The position numbers and the translations under genes were made by a program. Of a stretch of 64,000 nt of DNA, positions 32,997 to 47,097 are shown piece after piece. Source of the DNA: Holtermannia corniformis (taxonomy: Eukaryota > Basidiomycota > Tremellomycetes > Holtermanniales); the NCBI GenBank assembly GCA_001599935.1, contig BCIJ01000005.1, positions 434,001-498,000 of the forward strand. The letters are read 5' to 3'. Position 1 is the first letter of the stretch. The number at the start of each line of letters is the position of its first letter. Under the pieces are notes generated by a model. That model saw nothing but the letters and a program-made list of their open reading frames with translations, was not told the DNA's origin and made no database searches.

Positions 32997-35900
32997 CTAC
33001 AGACGGTCAATCCTGTCAGAGATGAGGTGGTCGAGCTCACATTGGTTAAAGATGCTAGCGCGTTCCGAGACGAGGGTACTGCTTCTGCTTCGACCGCGAC
33101 CTAGGACTCCGACACCGGGAACCGGGGCTGGTGCAGGCGAAGCTGCGAGCCGACCGCCCGTACCGGCCATACTGAGCCCAATGACGCTGTTACGCACCGG
33201 TCCACGTCGAGTCGGCTCTACGTCTGGCTCTGCCTCGGCCTCACTATCGCTATCCGGAGATGGTGTCGTTCCGAACGCGGGCGAGCGCGTCCGCGGCGCA
33301 CGCGATTGTAGAGCTTGCATTGGCGGTAGATGAGGCTGGGGGCTGGACTGGTCCCACCGTGTGCGACCAGGTGGGTGCGGCAGCATGGCTGATGCGTCTC
33401 GTGCGAGCGCTTGCAGTGCTGCGAGTTCGGCTGGGTCCCGTTCGAGCGCGCGCTTGGGTCGTTCGGGAGAGTCTGGCGCTTCAAACACTGTCGATTGCAG
33501 TACTGCATTGGGGACTGCGGCCGTCAAGTCAACCGGAGGCGGCAGTTCCTCCTCGTCCTCATCCCCCGACTCGGGGATGATGGTCGCGATTGGGTGCTTG
33601 AACCGCGGGGACCGAAGCGCACCACTGAACGGTGACTTCAACGGCGGGCTGATAGGTCGAACAGGTGATCCAACACTGACAGACGGTCGACGTGGTGATG
33701 AACTAGGCGAGCGCAGGAAGCGCGGGCTCAGCTGATGCGGAGACACCGGGTGCAGCTCTGCGGATTCTCGACTTGGCGTCAGAGTTAACGGCTCGTCTTG
33801 GTTCTGTGGCGTGGGCGGGAGGACGACAGCTGCGATGGGGCGTATGGCTCGATAGAGCATGATCTCAGGGTAGATGCCGAGATTCAGAGCCCGGTGCGGT
33901 TGAGGCGGATGGTGCGGTACAGCGGTGATGACCGGTTGCTTTGGTTGACTTTTGACTGCTGGATAAATCGTCAACTTTGGCCAGGGCTGCGCAGGGCCGA
34001 GCAGCACGGCTATCGGTCGAGGTACACCGGCATTACTTGAGCGGTGTAAAGGCGGATAGATGACAAGTTGCGGCCACGGCAACGGCGCTGACAGCAGCAC
34101 CTGTAACGCCCGCGGTCGCTCCACCGGCGCGGACAGCCAGGATTGCGCATCACTGTGCGGGCGGTTAACGGAAGCCTGCTGAGCTCGCGACTCCGAGCCA
34201 AAACCCCGTTCAGGCGTTCGCGTGACGGACGGGTAGATGACCAGCTCGGGCCACGGTCGAGGATGTGCGAGGAGCACCGAGACTGGTGAGGGACCTGGCG
34301 CAGGCACCGACCGGACGGTTGGATAGACGACCAAGTGGGGCCAAGCTTGTGGCTTCACGAGAAGAACCTTGATGGGCACTGGCGCGCGGTCTGTAGTAGA
34401 GCACGGTAATGTGTCCCGAGATTTTGCTGGATAAATGACAATTGCTGGGTACAGATAACGGGGCACTGAGTCCGCCGTCGTGAGCTCAAATCTCCCTACG
34501 GCGTGCCTGCAAAACTCACCAATCTCAGTACCATGCGGGTCGGATGACAGAGTCAAAGTCGCCATCGACGTCGCTAAGCGCACATCAGCTTCACCCTGCT
34601 AAAGCCCTGACGACGCACTCTTCTCGAAGTGTGGAGAGTTTATGGGCAGTCCTAGCTCCACGTCGCCCTCGGAGAAATTCCCAACGGCTTGTACGACCGT
34701 CTTGACCGGACGTTTCGGTGGTGAGGGCGAAGTGTACATGGACGAGCGCGCAGACGATCGTGCGGTACTGGGTGTGCTGTTTGATCGAGAGGGCGTACTG
34801 TTCGCTCTACGCAACGCTGGTCGCGGGACTTCGGGCGTCATTGGGTAGGCGAAAGGGTTGGAGCTCGCCCGGCTTCGGGGCGTCTCCATATACGCATGTA
34901 GGCCAGACGAACTGATGGTCGTTTCGCGAATGCGTGGACTCAACTCCTGCAACTCGTGAAGAGCCGATGAAGACACTCGCGATGGTTCATCAAGAAGCTC
35001 GATGACATCTTCGGGAATGAAGTCATCCGAACCAGCAGTAGCGACCACCGCGTGGTCCTCGGGAGACTTTAGTGGTTGCCATGACGATGAAACACCGCGC
35101 GTCTGAGTAGCCGATACCAGCAGCGCCCTGGAATGCTCACTGTGAGAAGACAGAGCATTCCCAGGGAATGCGGATCCCGTGTCAGGTCGACTGGACGCCA
35201 AGGCCACATCTTCAAAGTCCAGGGCCGAGGCTGCCAACACTGGCTCTTGCTCGAGCTTGGTAGCTTTGGCAGCCACTGCAGCCAACGCCACAAGATCCTC
35301 GTCAATCTGTACCGCGGCGACTTTTTTCAGTGGAGGGACCACAATCTCGGGTGGCGGGCTGCTCTTGCGCCTAGACGAGACACTGCCGCGACGCGAGAAG
35401 GTCGAGGGGCCATCTCGCGACTTGATCGTGTCGGGAGGTGACGCCGAACGCGCAACCTCGAACTTTGCGCCGGTGGGTAAGTCGAGCGGAGACGGCTCCG
35501 AGATGTCGATTTGCGGATTCAGCTTTGGGACACTGAGAGCTGGCACCGGTGGCACGGGCTTCATCGGGGGCACGGGGACCGACGCCGCGTCGTCGTAAGC
35601 GTGACCGGAGGGTAGCGGCGTCTTAATGCCTCGATACGGCCAAACCTGCTTGAATGGCGACGATGTCTCACTCATGATTACCGATGGCCCGTGGTGGACG
35701 AAGTCTGCGGTCAGTTCCGGCACAATCACTCCGGGTTGTATATGATCGGGCTCCTCTGCGTCCGCGTCGTTGTCATCCACATCGGCATCGGTACGCCACC
35801 AGAATGGACCACGCGCTTCGCCTCGCTCCTCGTCGCCCGGACTGACGGCACGCTCGCCGAGATCGACACTCGAGAGTCGGTCGGCGTTGCTCTCAATATC

Positions 35901-37044
35901 CCAAGGTGGCCCTGTCGATGGGCCCCAGCTCGTAGCGGTAGACGGCGTCAAGCACACGGATCCTCGGATGCGCTTGGCAATGTCTGGCGTCAAGGGTGTC
36001 ATGTGCTTGTACGACAGAGGTGGTGATGGCAGGGGCGAGGGTGGACCATAGGACGAGATGGAGAAGGTGTAGTTGGCAATGTCATATGGCGAGGACGCAA
36101 CAGACACTGCCGCGTCAAGATCTGCTGCGGCCAATTCTGGCAGATTTGCGGCGGCTAAAGTCGGTGCCACTGCGTCCACAGTCAACTTTGCTTCACCAGT
36201 CCCAGCAACCGGTAGGAACTCCTCGCCGGATCGCCGCCACGCCACGACTTTGGCCTGGACGTCCTCTGGTGAAGTCACGGTGCTCTTTGGTGCCCGATCC
36301 ACATCTCGAGAGCCTCCGACTTCGGTCCTGATCTCTCGCAGGTCGTCTCGAGCTTGCAGGCCCAGCAGAACCCCTTCGATCCCGGCACGAGGGTTTGACT
36401 TCCAGCTATCGAACCAACGTGCGCGCTTGATATCCACGCACAAGGTCATCTTGGCGGCGATGGGAAGCTGAGGCGGGAAGCTGGTCTGGGTAGAGGGCGG
36501 GGACATGATGTGACTTGCAAAGAGGAGTGGCCAAGCGTCTTCCGTGACCCGTATGGCCGAGGAACCGACAGCGTCCGGTAAGTGTAGGCGCAGGGACAAG
36601 CCGGAAGGGGATGGCAGTGAGAACACTGAGAGCAACGCAATGATTTGGGCAGTCATCTGGCACAGACGTCAGTGCGGCCAGACATCACCAACAACGCACT
36701 GTCTGGTGCAGTGCCACGAGTGTACCCGCCGCGTCAAGCAGACCAGCAGCGACTCCGACATCCCGAATGAGCTCGTCTACCTCCACTACGATCAACCACC
36801 GCGTCGTCCGTCCAGGGGTTGCCCGTTCCCTTTCCGTTGCATCTGTCGTTTTGCTGCTCTGCCTCGAGTGAGCAGGACGCACATACGACACGCCGGTCGT
36901 CCCTCGACGTTGCATCGCCCCCAGAGCCGGCTTGGGTGGAAACATTGAGTATAGCGTATCGGGCGGGGAGAGTGGCTGAGGTGACTGTGGTGGTACCGGA
37001 GCAAACAGGGTCGTGGATGAGGACAGACGATGGTGCGGCGCCAT
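32997..37044 (-). CDS. Large disordered protein with PWP/IYP repeats (uncharacterised)
   Basis: Three open frames (36685-37044, 34599-36656, 32997-34583) splice into one protein of about 1320 residues. Donor gtgcgt after HQT with acceptor ccag before MTAQII, and donor gtgcgt in the codon after HFEK with acceptor cttag before CGACGTCG, both keep frame. The N-terminal part has a short ordered region (WLIVVEVDELIRDVGVAAGL, then IIALLSVFSL and LCVDIKRARWFDSW). The middle is Ser/Pro/Asp-rich. Residues coded by about 33850-34465 contain at least four copies of V-L-L-x(2)-P-x-x-WP-x-L-[VT]-[IV]-YP-x-[VL], plus two degenerate ones. The C-terminus is again Ser/Pro-rich with many SP sites. No known domain is recognised. 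The two halves could be separate genes, but the perfect splice makes one gene more likely. Confidence 0.6.
33850..34465 (-). repeat. PWP-x-L-V-I-YP protein repeat block
   Basis: In translation: YLYPAIVIYPA; VLLVKPQAWPHLVVYPTV; VLLAHPRPWPELVIYPSV; VLLSAPLPWPQLVIYPPL; VLLGPAQPWPKLTIYPAV; LNLGIYPEI. Spacing between copies is 25-60 residues. Copies are diverged at DNA level, so they are maintained as protein, not as recent tandem duplications. Confidence 0.75.
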
Positions 37045-37438
37045 GGCTCTTGAAAGTTTTCCGCCGGTGATCGCCCTAAGCTCACCCCTGACCGTGCACG
37101 TCCGTGTGTTTCAACCCGATCCTGCGGTGATGTACGAAAACACGACTGAAGGCCAGCTCCAGTCAAGAGGAAAGCAAGACGCAACTCGCCGCTATAAATC
37201 AGGGTAGCATCCGGTAGGCAGTGCACTCCGGATCAAGGTCTGATCGCAAAGTCTGAAGGAGAAGCTGCGCAACCTTGAAACACGTCAGCAAAGTCGACGT
37301 TTCAGCACATGTTTGATGTGACCGACCTCTCCTTCGCGGTACTACCTCGAGAGTAGCTACTCTTGCTCGCTTGGAGCTATGACCAGATCATGCCGTCCAA
37401 GATGTTGTGCAGCCACGGCCTCTTGGAACTGGCCCGGC
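37045..37438. other. Intergenic region, 394 nt
   Basis: Promoter side of the repeat protein gene and 3' side of PTH1, both on minus. No coding frame or RNA gene is seen. Confidence 0.5.
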
Positions 37439-38191
37439 TCACTCCATCCTCTTTCGTGCCCAGCTCTCGATCTCGACCATCACCTTGCTCGTTCCCTCGC
37501 CTTCCCAGTATATCCGCTCGTCTTGGGATAGCTTGCCCAAGACCCATTCGCTGACACCGCCTTTGCCGCTCCCTTGCGGTCGACCGATTCCAAGGCCCAT
37601 TCGCCAAAAGTCCTTGCTCTTCATACTCGATTCGCACGAGCGCAGTCCATTATGACCTTGGGCTGATACGTTTGTTCGAGGTACGACGATGGACATGGGA
37701 TTTGCGGACAAGGAGTCATGCAAGACAAGCAGAGTCGGGCGGGCTGGCGAGGCGGGCAAAGTCGAGAGCAAGGGAGGAACAAGAGGTCCAAGAATGTTCA
37801 TGAGCAAGCCTGAGGAGCTAGATCAGAACCGTTGACTGGTATCAACCTGGCACAGCGAGCATTGCTCCATCCACTCACGCGGCTTGACTATTGTCACACG
37901 CATCTCGAACTCTCCCTCCCAGCCGACAGTTTCACCCTTCCTCCGATGTACTCCCTTGGCAAGCTTCGGCACGGGAGGTACCCGTACCAAGCCAGAGCTG
38001 ACGTAGCTCTGGTATCGCCGTTCCAGTTCCAACGGAGGCAAGCCATATTGATCCAGCAACGACGGTATCAAGTATTGAGCGAGAGAATGTTTTGTCGATG
38101 GGTGCGTGTAGTTGCCAAGCATGAATAGTAGGACATGTATAGGCTTCGGAGATGCAGATGTTGCAATCATGGCCGCGACAGGTATCGTCAT
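37439..38191 (-). CDS. PTH1: Peptidyl-tRNA hydrolase (Pth1 type)
   Basis: Releases tRNA from stalled peptidyl-tRNA, probably in mitochondria. Two exons give about 227 residues. Family landmarks in order: FMLGNYTHPSTKHSLAQYL (usual GNPGxxYxxTRHNVG, with the catalytic His in TKH), IVKPRLLMN across the splice (usual KPxTxMN), VLHDSL (usual HDDLD; the first Asp is kept), and QGHNGLRS followed by FWRMGLGIGRP. The intron 37810-37878 uses a gtgagt donor inside the Arg codon of KPR; this is the only donor that restores LLMN. The start at 38191 gives MTIPVAAMIATSASPKPIHVLLFMLGN; a longer frame without ATG precedes it. The NPG motif is diverged, as is common in fungal mitochondrial copies. Confidence 0.85.
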
Positions 38192-38810
38192 TGTGTGAAG
38201 AATGTGCGACGACTGATGCTCAAGTGGACGTCGCCAGTAGTGAGTGGCAAACCAACTTTTTGCGATCGCTGCTTTTGCTTCCGACGACTGTGCTGAGTGA
38301 GACGGAGATGATGCTGGAAAGGCAGACAACGGTAGACACTACATCTTGACAAAAGACGTGATGGAACCGGAAGTGGAGGATGTCTTGCAGGAGGTGCACT
38401 CAGCCCACAATCTATAAAAAAAAGTACGAACCACAAAAACTGGTGGCCAGCCAGAAATCCCCGACTTGCCTCTAGGGGATTTTTTCTCGAGTCACGATCA
38501 CAGAACAGAGCAAATCCACAATCAAGGCAGAGAACCGATCGCTTCCACATCGCAGACTGTCAGTCGGGTTCGTAACGTCTTGTCCGCTAGGACATGGAGG
38601 CCTGGATGTGCAACAGTGTCTTGTCTGTTCCATAAGCTGGCAATCTGCTGGGTCGTGTTTGTGAACGCCGGGCGTTCATAAGACGGTGCGCCGTACTGTG
38701 TGCGGGCGATACAAGGCTGCATCTGATCAGATACAAGGAGCAGCTGCTTTGACATCGACAGATGCATCGGGACTCTTATGGCTACAAATGACGTTTTTGG
38801 TTCGCAGGAT
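38192..38810. other. Intergenic region, 619 nt
   Basis: Upstream of PTH1 and downstream of DHX35. Contains short A/T tracts (about 38416-38424 and 38478-38486) but no recognisable gene. Confidence 0.5.
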
Positions 38811-41700
<2,890 letters not shown>

Positions 41701-41809
41701 AGTGTGATGGTCAACCACTTCTAAGTCGACGACAGTGAACAAGTGCTTTCTCGGTGATCCGGCTTTCCGAGCCGGGTGTGGCGTTTGTCTACATGTGCTG
41801 CATGCTCCT

Positions 41810-43957
41810 CTACAATGACACTGCACCTCCCGAGTTGGTCAACCTCGGCTCTCCAGCCGGCTCCCAGCCACCCTTATCAGTCCAAGCAATCGCACAGGGG
41901 TTGCTGAGCGCTCCTGCACCGGCCATCAGCACGACTATCCCAAACACGCCTTGCGACGTACTTGGAAATTTCTTGATGCTATGCCCCAAGCTTGCCAGAT
42001 ACGTCTCGGTAGCCTCTGAGAAGCCCTTGACACCATACTTTGGGATATCCTGTTCGATCTCCGTCTGGTTCGGCAAGATTTGGTCATGCAGCCGGGGAGC
42101 TCTGAGCGCTTCCGCCGCGGTATACCCGTAATCCTGCCTTGCGCATCAGCGACCATGCCAGCATTGAGGGTGGCTGCACTGACGATCGCATTGCGTGTGA
42201 CTTGCACATTGGCACTGATGATTCGACTGCCACCCGCACAACCGCCAGCCAGGACAACACGGCCTTGTGCGTCCTCGACTATGTATGGACACGACGAGCT
42301 GAGTGCACGCTTTCCGCCAACAACTAAGGGACGTCAGCATAGCAGATCATGACGCAGATAGACTGACTGAAGTTACTGGGTGACGGCTGCAGACCCCAGG
42401 CATTTGGACGGCCTGCTCGTATAAGTCAGATGAACCGGTCGTACAGTCCAGACGCACCGGCAACGCTAAAGTCCTCCATGGTGTCATTCAGTACGATCCC
42501 CGATCCTGGGACGATGATCCGCGAGCCCCACAAGAGCGTCACTGTCGTCGTGATGGAGATTACAAGCCCCGATTCGTCCCACGCCGTTATATTCGAGGTC
42601 CCATGATCGTCCTTGATCTCAAGCCTGGCTGGTCAGCACTTAGGGTGACGTGGCCGCCAAGAACCCACTTGGCTGGGTTGTACGCCTCTGGGTCGAGCGT
42701 GTTCTTGTCCGAAATCTTGCTTGCCCGCTTGGCAGCTGCCGATGCCGATATCCAGTCGTTTTGTGCGGCGTCTAGGCCAGGTAGAAACTTGGCATCGCCC
42801 AGAGCTGAGCGCTGGCCGTATGCGAACTAGGCGAATTAATCGTTGAAAGTCTAACGGGGGTATGGGACTCACCTTCAGACTCTCAATGAGCCGATGAGCG
42901 TCCTTGGGGTCGTTGGGACCCTCCCCCGGCACAAAGTTGGCGAGGGTGGCGAGGGCGGAGAGATAGATTGCGCCGGAACCGGGTGCAGGAACCGAAGTGA
43001 CTTTGTGTCCCCTGTAGTCTATCTGCAGCGGTGTGTTGTACTCTGCCTTGTACTCTGCGGCGCGTCAGCCGCACCCAACGACCACGTCCCCGCGCACCTT
43101 TGAGATCGTCTAGCGTCAGCAGCCCGCCGTCTGCTTGAACCGCACTGACGATCCCCTCGGCGATGGGCCCGCTGTAGAACGCATCGGCACCACCTTTGGC
43201 GATGGCTTCGAGCGTTTGGGCATATGACTCAACGGTCAGTAAGGTGCCAAGCGGTGGGAACGGGTGATTGGCGTTGTCTGCTTCTGGGATGCCCGTGTCT
43301 GGAGCGTAGATTGCCTTGAACGCCGGGTTGGACAAGAGCCAAGAGGTCGAGAGCGGCGCTCCAGGCGCCGCAAGTGTGTGTCCCTCGATCCTCTGTCACG
43401 AGGACAGACGTCAGCAGGGGTAAGAATACAGCGGCCTGGCGTCGACGCACGGTCAGACAATCTTGTGTGAACGGAAAGCCCGAGCGAGCGAGCTTGATCG
43501 ATGGCTCGACTAGGGTATGCCAGGGCAGCTTTCCGAAACGCTTATGCAGCTCCTCGAGACCCCTGAGCTCGCCCGGGACCGCAACGCTCAGGCCGCCGAC
43601 AGCAGTCTTGGTGCTGTCTAATGTTTCATAGTACGCCCCGTTGGCAGCGTTCGGCGCTGAGTGTCGAAAGTCGAGCGACTTGTAGGACCCATCAGGCTGA
43701 TGGATGATTGCAAACCCACCACCGCCAATGCCGCTGTGATACGAGCAGGTTGTTCCAATGACCAGGATGGTAGCAATGATTGCGTCTGCCGCTGAACCTC
43801 CCTGAGCTAGGATGCCGGCACCCGTGTCCGAAGCCAACTGCAGCTCGGACGCTACGGCTCCTTTGGTTGGCTTGGCTTCCTGGACTGTCATTTCCACAGC
43901 GTCGCTGTATGTGTGCTGAGCAGGCTGCATGACCCACTGGCTATGTACTCGAGTCAT
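41810..43957 (-). CDS. Gamma-glutamyltransferase
   Basis: Ntn-hydrolase that cleaves the gamma-glutamyl bond of glutathione and transfers it to acceptors. About 600 residues. N-terminal subunit blocks: KGAVASELQLASDTGAGILAQGGSAADAIIA, YHSGIGGGGFAIIH, VAVPGELRGLEELHKRFGKLPW, and RGHKVTSVPAPGSGAIYLSAL. The autoprocessing site is DDHGTSNITAWDESG at about 42570-42615, where the Thr is the expected nucleophile. The small subunit continues GSGIVLNDTMEDFS, GRVVLAGGCGGSRIISANVQV and YGYTAAEALRAPRLHDQ. No signal peptide or membrane anchor is visible after the Met at 43957, unlike typical secreted or vacuolar forms; an upstream exon was sought, but none restored frame. The gene is divergent from the MFS gene. 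Confidence 0.9.
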
Positions 43958-44356
43958 ACTGACGGTCGTGGCCGCCCGTCACTGGCGGCCATGTCCGACG
44001 ATCCGTTTTCTGCGCAGAGTCAGGCACGGGCCGACAAGACAATCAAAGGACACCGACGGGCGGCAAACTCTGGCGATCACTGCCGTCTTCCCTCAACTCC
44101 CGCAAAGGAGCTACGCACAGGCCATCGCACACCCGGCCATCTCATCTCACCTCACGGCATCTCAGTTGAAGCGAGTATAAGGAGTGTGTGCGGCCGGAAG
44201 ATGCGCGCCGGGTTCGACTTTGGTTGAACTGTCAAACCCGATTGCGGTCCAGACGCGGATCGGTAGTGAGTCTGGCCAGCTGACAGGTATTCGTGAGCTA
44301 ATACGGGAGTAGTATACGTCCACAGCACTCCTTACGAACTGTATTGGCAGTCCCTC
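43958..44356. promoter_or_regulatory. Divergent promoter region GGT / MFS transporter
   Basis: A 399-nt gap between opposed starts. It may also hide a 5' exon of the GGT gene. No motif was recognised. Confidence 0.4.
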
Positions 44357-46882
44357 ATGGTCGATCCGGTCCAAACTGGGGTTGCCGCCTCAAGCTCGCA
44401 GCTACCAACATCCGGCTCTATTAGCGGCAATCGAAACGAAGCCACGGGCGATCTGTCGGAGAAGCATACCATCCTGGCACCCACTCGTAGCGACAGTTCG
44501 GCCACGGACAAGAGTACAACGCAAGCCGCAAACGCACAAGCTGAGCTGGCTACGGATGCGCCTCCTCTCAAGGGCTTCAACGCCCACTTCATCTACTGGT
44601 TCTGGGACTCGTGTGTATCCACTGCAAGGAAAAGAGCCACGCTGATGAATGACCATGTAGCGACTACCATCTCAAGTCTGTCGAGGAGGTATGTGCATCT
44701 CGCAAGGTGGCGCTCGAGGTCTGACACGGCTTAGCGCAAGCTTGTCCAGAAACTCGACTGGGGAATCTTGGTCGTCACCACCGTCGGCTGGTTAATGAAG
44801 TACATTGATCAGGTGGGTTGAAACACAGCACCTGTTGGAAGAGACCTAATTGCATCGCAGACCAATTTGGCGTGAGTACCAGCCATAATCAGTACTGATA
44901 GCCGGCTGAGCGTGACCCAGAAACGGTCAGTACTTTTCGTCGAGAGGCATGTACGTTATTGCAAGACTAACAGGTGCAGCATATGTCTCCGGAATGCGCG
45001 AAGACCTGTACGTCTCCTGAGCTCCCGAGGTTTGTAACCCTAAGTCGTTCAGCCATCTTCTTGCAAATGAGTACACGTATATGGGTACGGCGTACAACGT
45101 CGCCTACGCCGTCATGCAGCTACCGAGCAACCTTATCGTGCTTCGAGTCAGGCCCAGCATCTGGTTGGCAATGTGAGTGACGGCCGCTGCGTTGCATGAG
45201 CGTGAATTGATGCTAGCGCAGTTGCGAGGTCTTCTGGGGCATCTTCACGCTCGCTCAGGGTGCAGCACAGAACGCAACGCAGTTGTACGTGTTCAGAGCG
45301 ATGGTCGGGTTCTGGGAAGCGGCGTTTGCTCCAGTGGTGCGTGGATGAATATGATCACACCAGCTAAGCTGACGTACGCAGGTCATCTTCTTGCGTGCGT
45401 GCGAGTACAAGACGCTTGTCTGGCAGCTGACGTTCGTCCAGTCGGATCGTGGTACACGCCAGCAGAGCTTGGCAAGCGCATGGCGCTGTGGTACATTGCT
45501 GGCCCGATTGGTCAGGCCATTTCAGGCGTGAGTTTTGGCACAGAAGAGTCGCGCAGTAGCTGATATGCTTTCACTGCAGTATCTACAGGCAGCCATCTAC
45601 AACGGATTGGATCAGGCCCATGGCATCGCTGGCTGGCGGTCAGTGACCATGCTCAAGTGTGCCTCGGCATTGCTGATATTGACGCAGATGGCTGTACATT
45701 GTCTGCGGCAGGTACGCCTTCCGTGTCGATGCATCCACGCAAGTTGTGTTGACCCTCTACAGCTTCACCCTCCCCTGTGGCGTTGCGTTGTTCTTCCTCT
45801 TGCCAGATTACCCAGCCAACGCCAAGGTCTTCTATCTGAACGAGCAAGAGATTGCGCTTGCACGCCGCCGCTGCGATCGTGCCGGTACTGTCCTCATGAC
45901 TGGGCAGATTGACCTGCAGCTGCTCAAGCGCGTTTTGACTGCTTGGAGATTTTGGGTCATCGTGCCACTGTTCACAATCTTTGCGATGGCGATCCAATCG
46001 GCAAACTACTTTGGTATCTGTGAGTGTCCTCTTGCAAGTCTGAGGCCGTGCTGATGAATACAGGGCTGTGTATGTCTGCAACCACTCATCGTTGCACCAC
46101 TGACCGCCGCAAGTGTATGCTGGGTACTCTGTGTCCGACCGCAACGTCTTCCCCGCGGCAACGAGCCTCATCTCGGTCCCGTTCACGCTGCTCTACGCCT
46201 ACCTCTCGGATCGCTACACCTCGCGCTACTGGACGACCATGGTTCCGTACCTGTACGGGCTCATCCCAATCGCCATCCTCGTCAAGTGGGACGTCTCCGA
46301 CGGCGTCAAGCTCTATGCTTTCTTGACAAGCTATATCATGTTGACGTCTAGCAACTTTTACACTTGGGTCAATGGTGCGCACTCCACCTCAGCCGATGGC
46401 GAAGTGACTGATGGGTCGCAGAGATCTGTAAAGACTCGGCTGAAGAACGCGCGATTGTCATTGCAGCAATGGTGAGTGACGGCGACGCTTCCAGTACATC
46501 ACTCAGACTGGGCTAGACAACCGCATTCTTTGCGTTCAACGCCTGGGTGCCCATCTTTACGTTCCCACAGCTGGAAGCGCCCGACTTCCGCCATGGCTAC
46601 CCTTTCAACCTAGCAGCAACCGTGATCTCGATCTTTGGCCTCAGTAAGTGCTGCGCTTTGTACGTGGACGGCTCTGATCGGTCCGCCACAGCTCTAATGA
46701 AGGTGTTGCACGACCGACAGATCCGCTCGCAGGCCGCACAAGCACACCGCGACGTCGAGACGCTGGCTGCTGGTGATCAGAGCTCGCCAACGCTCGAAAA
46801 GGCCATTGGGCAACAGGAGGCGATCGAGGTCAGGGGTCCCGATATTGTCCCGGATCTGCCGAGGCACGCGGTGGTGGGCTGA
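44357..46882 (+). CDS. MFS transporter of the Dal5/Liz1 (anion:cation symporter) type
   Basis: Twelve-helix carrier of about 570 residues. A polar N-terminus precedes KLDWGILVVTTVGWLMKYIDQTNLANAYVSGMREDL, the signature first helix of the allantoate/pantothenate permease family. TAYNVAYAVMQLPSNLIVLRVRPSIWLA, FWGIFTLAQGA, FRAMVGFWEAAFAPVVIFLLGSWYTPAELGKRMALWY and GWRWLYIV follow. The C-terminal half has MAIQSANYFGIWLVYAGYS, LLYAYLSDR and TTAFFAFNAWVPIFTFPQLEAPDF. About ten short introns include two that flank a 5-nt micro-exon (44921-44925). The motif set fits pantothenate (Liz1/Fen2) or allantoate (Dal5) carriers; the substrate cannot be assigned. Confidence 0.85.
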
Positions 46883-47097
46883 TGCGAGTTATGCTTGGTT
46901 GCCGCCACGATCAATGACTGCGGGTTGTACTGTACACGAGCCATGAGAGAACGCGATGGTATGGCCGGCCTGCGGAAAAGCACACACTGAGGATGAAACT
47001 CGTCGTGGTTCCTGGACCCGCCACACTCGGGACGTCGTCGCCTTCGTGCACGGACAAACAAATCGAGATCAAGTACATACGATCATCGACATGCTTG

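Noticed and set aside
34584..34598. Treating 32997-34583 and 34599-36656 as two separate genes
   Set aside because: A gtgcgt donor before the first stop and a cttag acceptor restore frame with an intron of typical size, and no promoter-sized gap exists between them.
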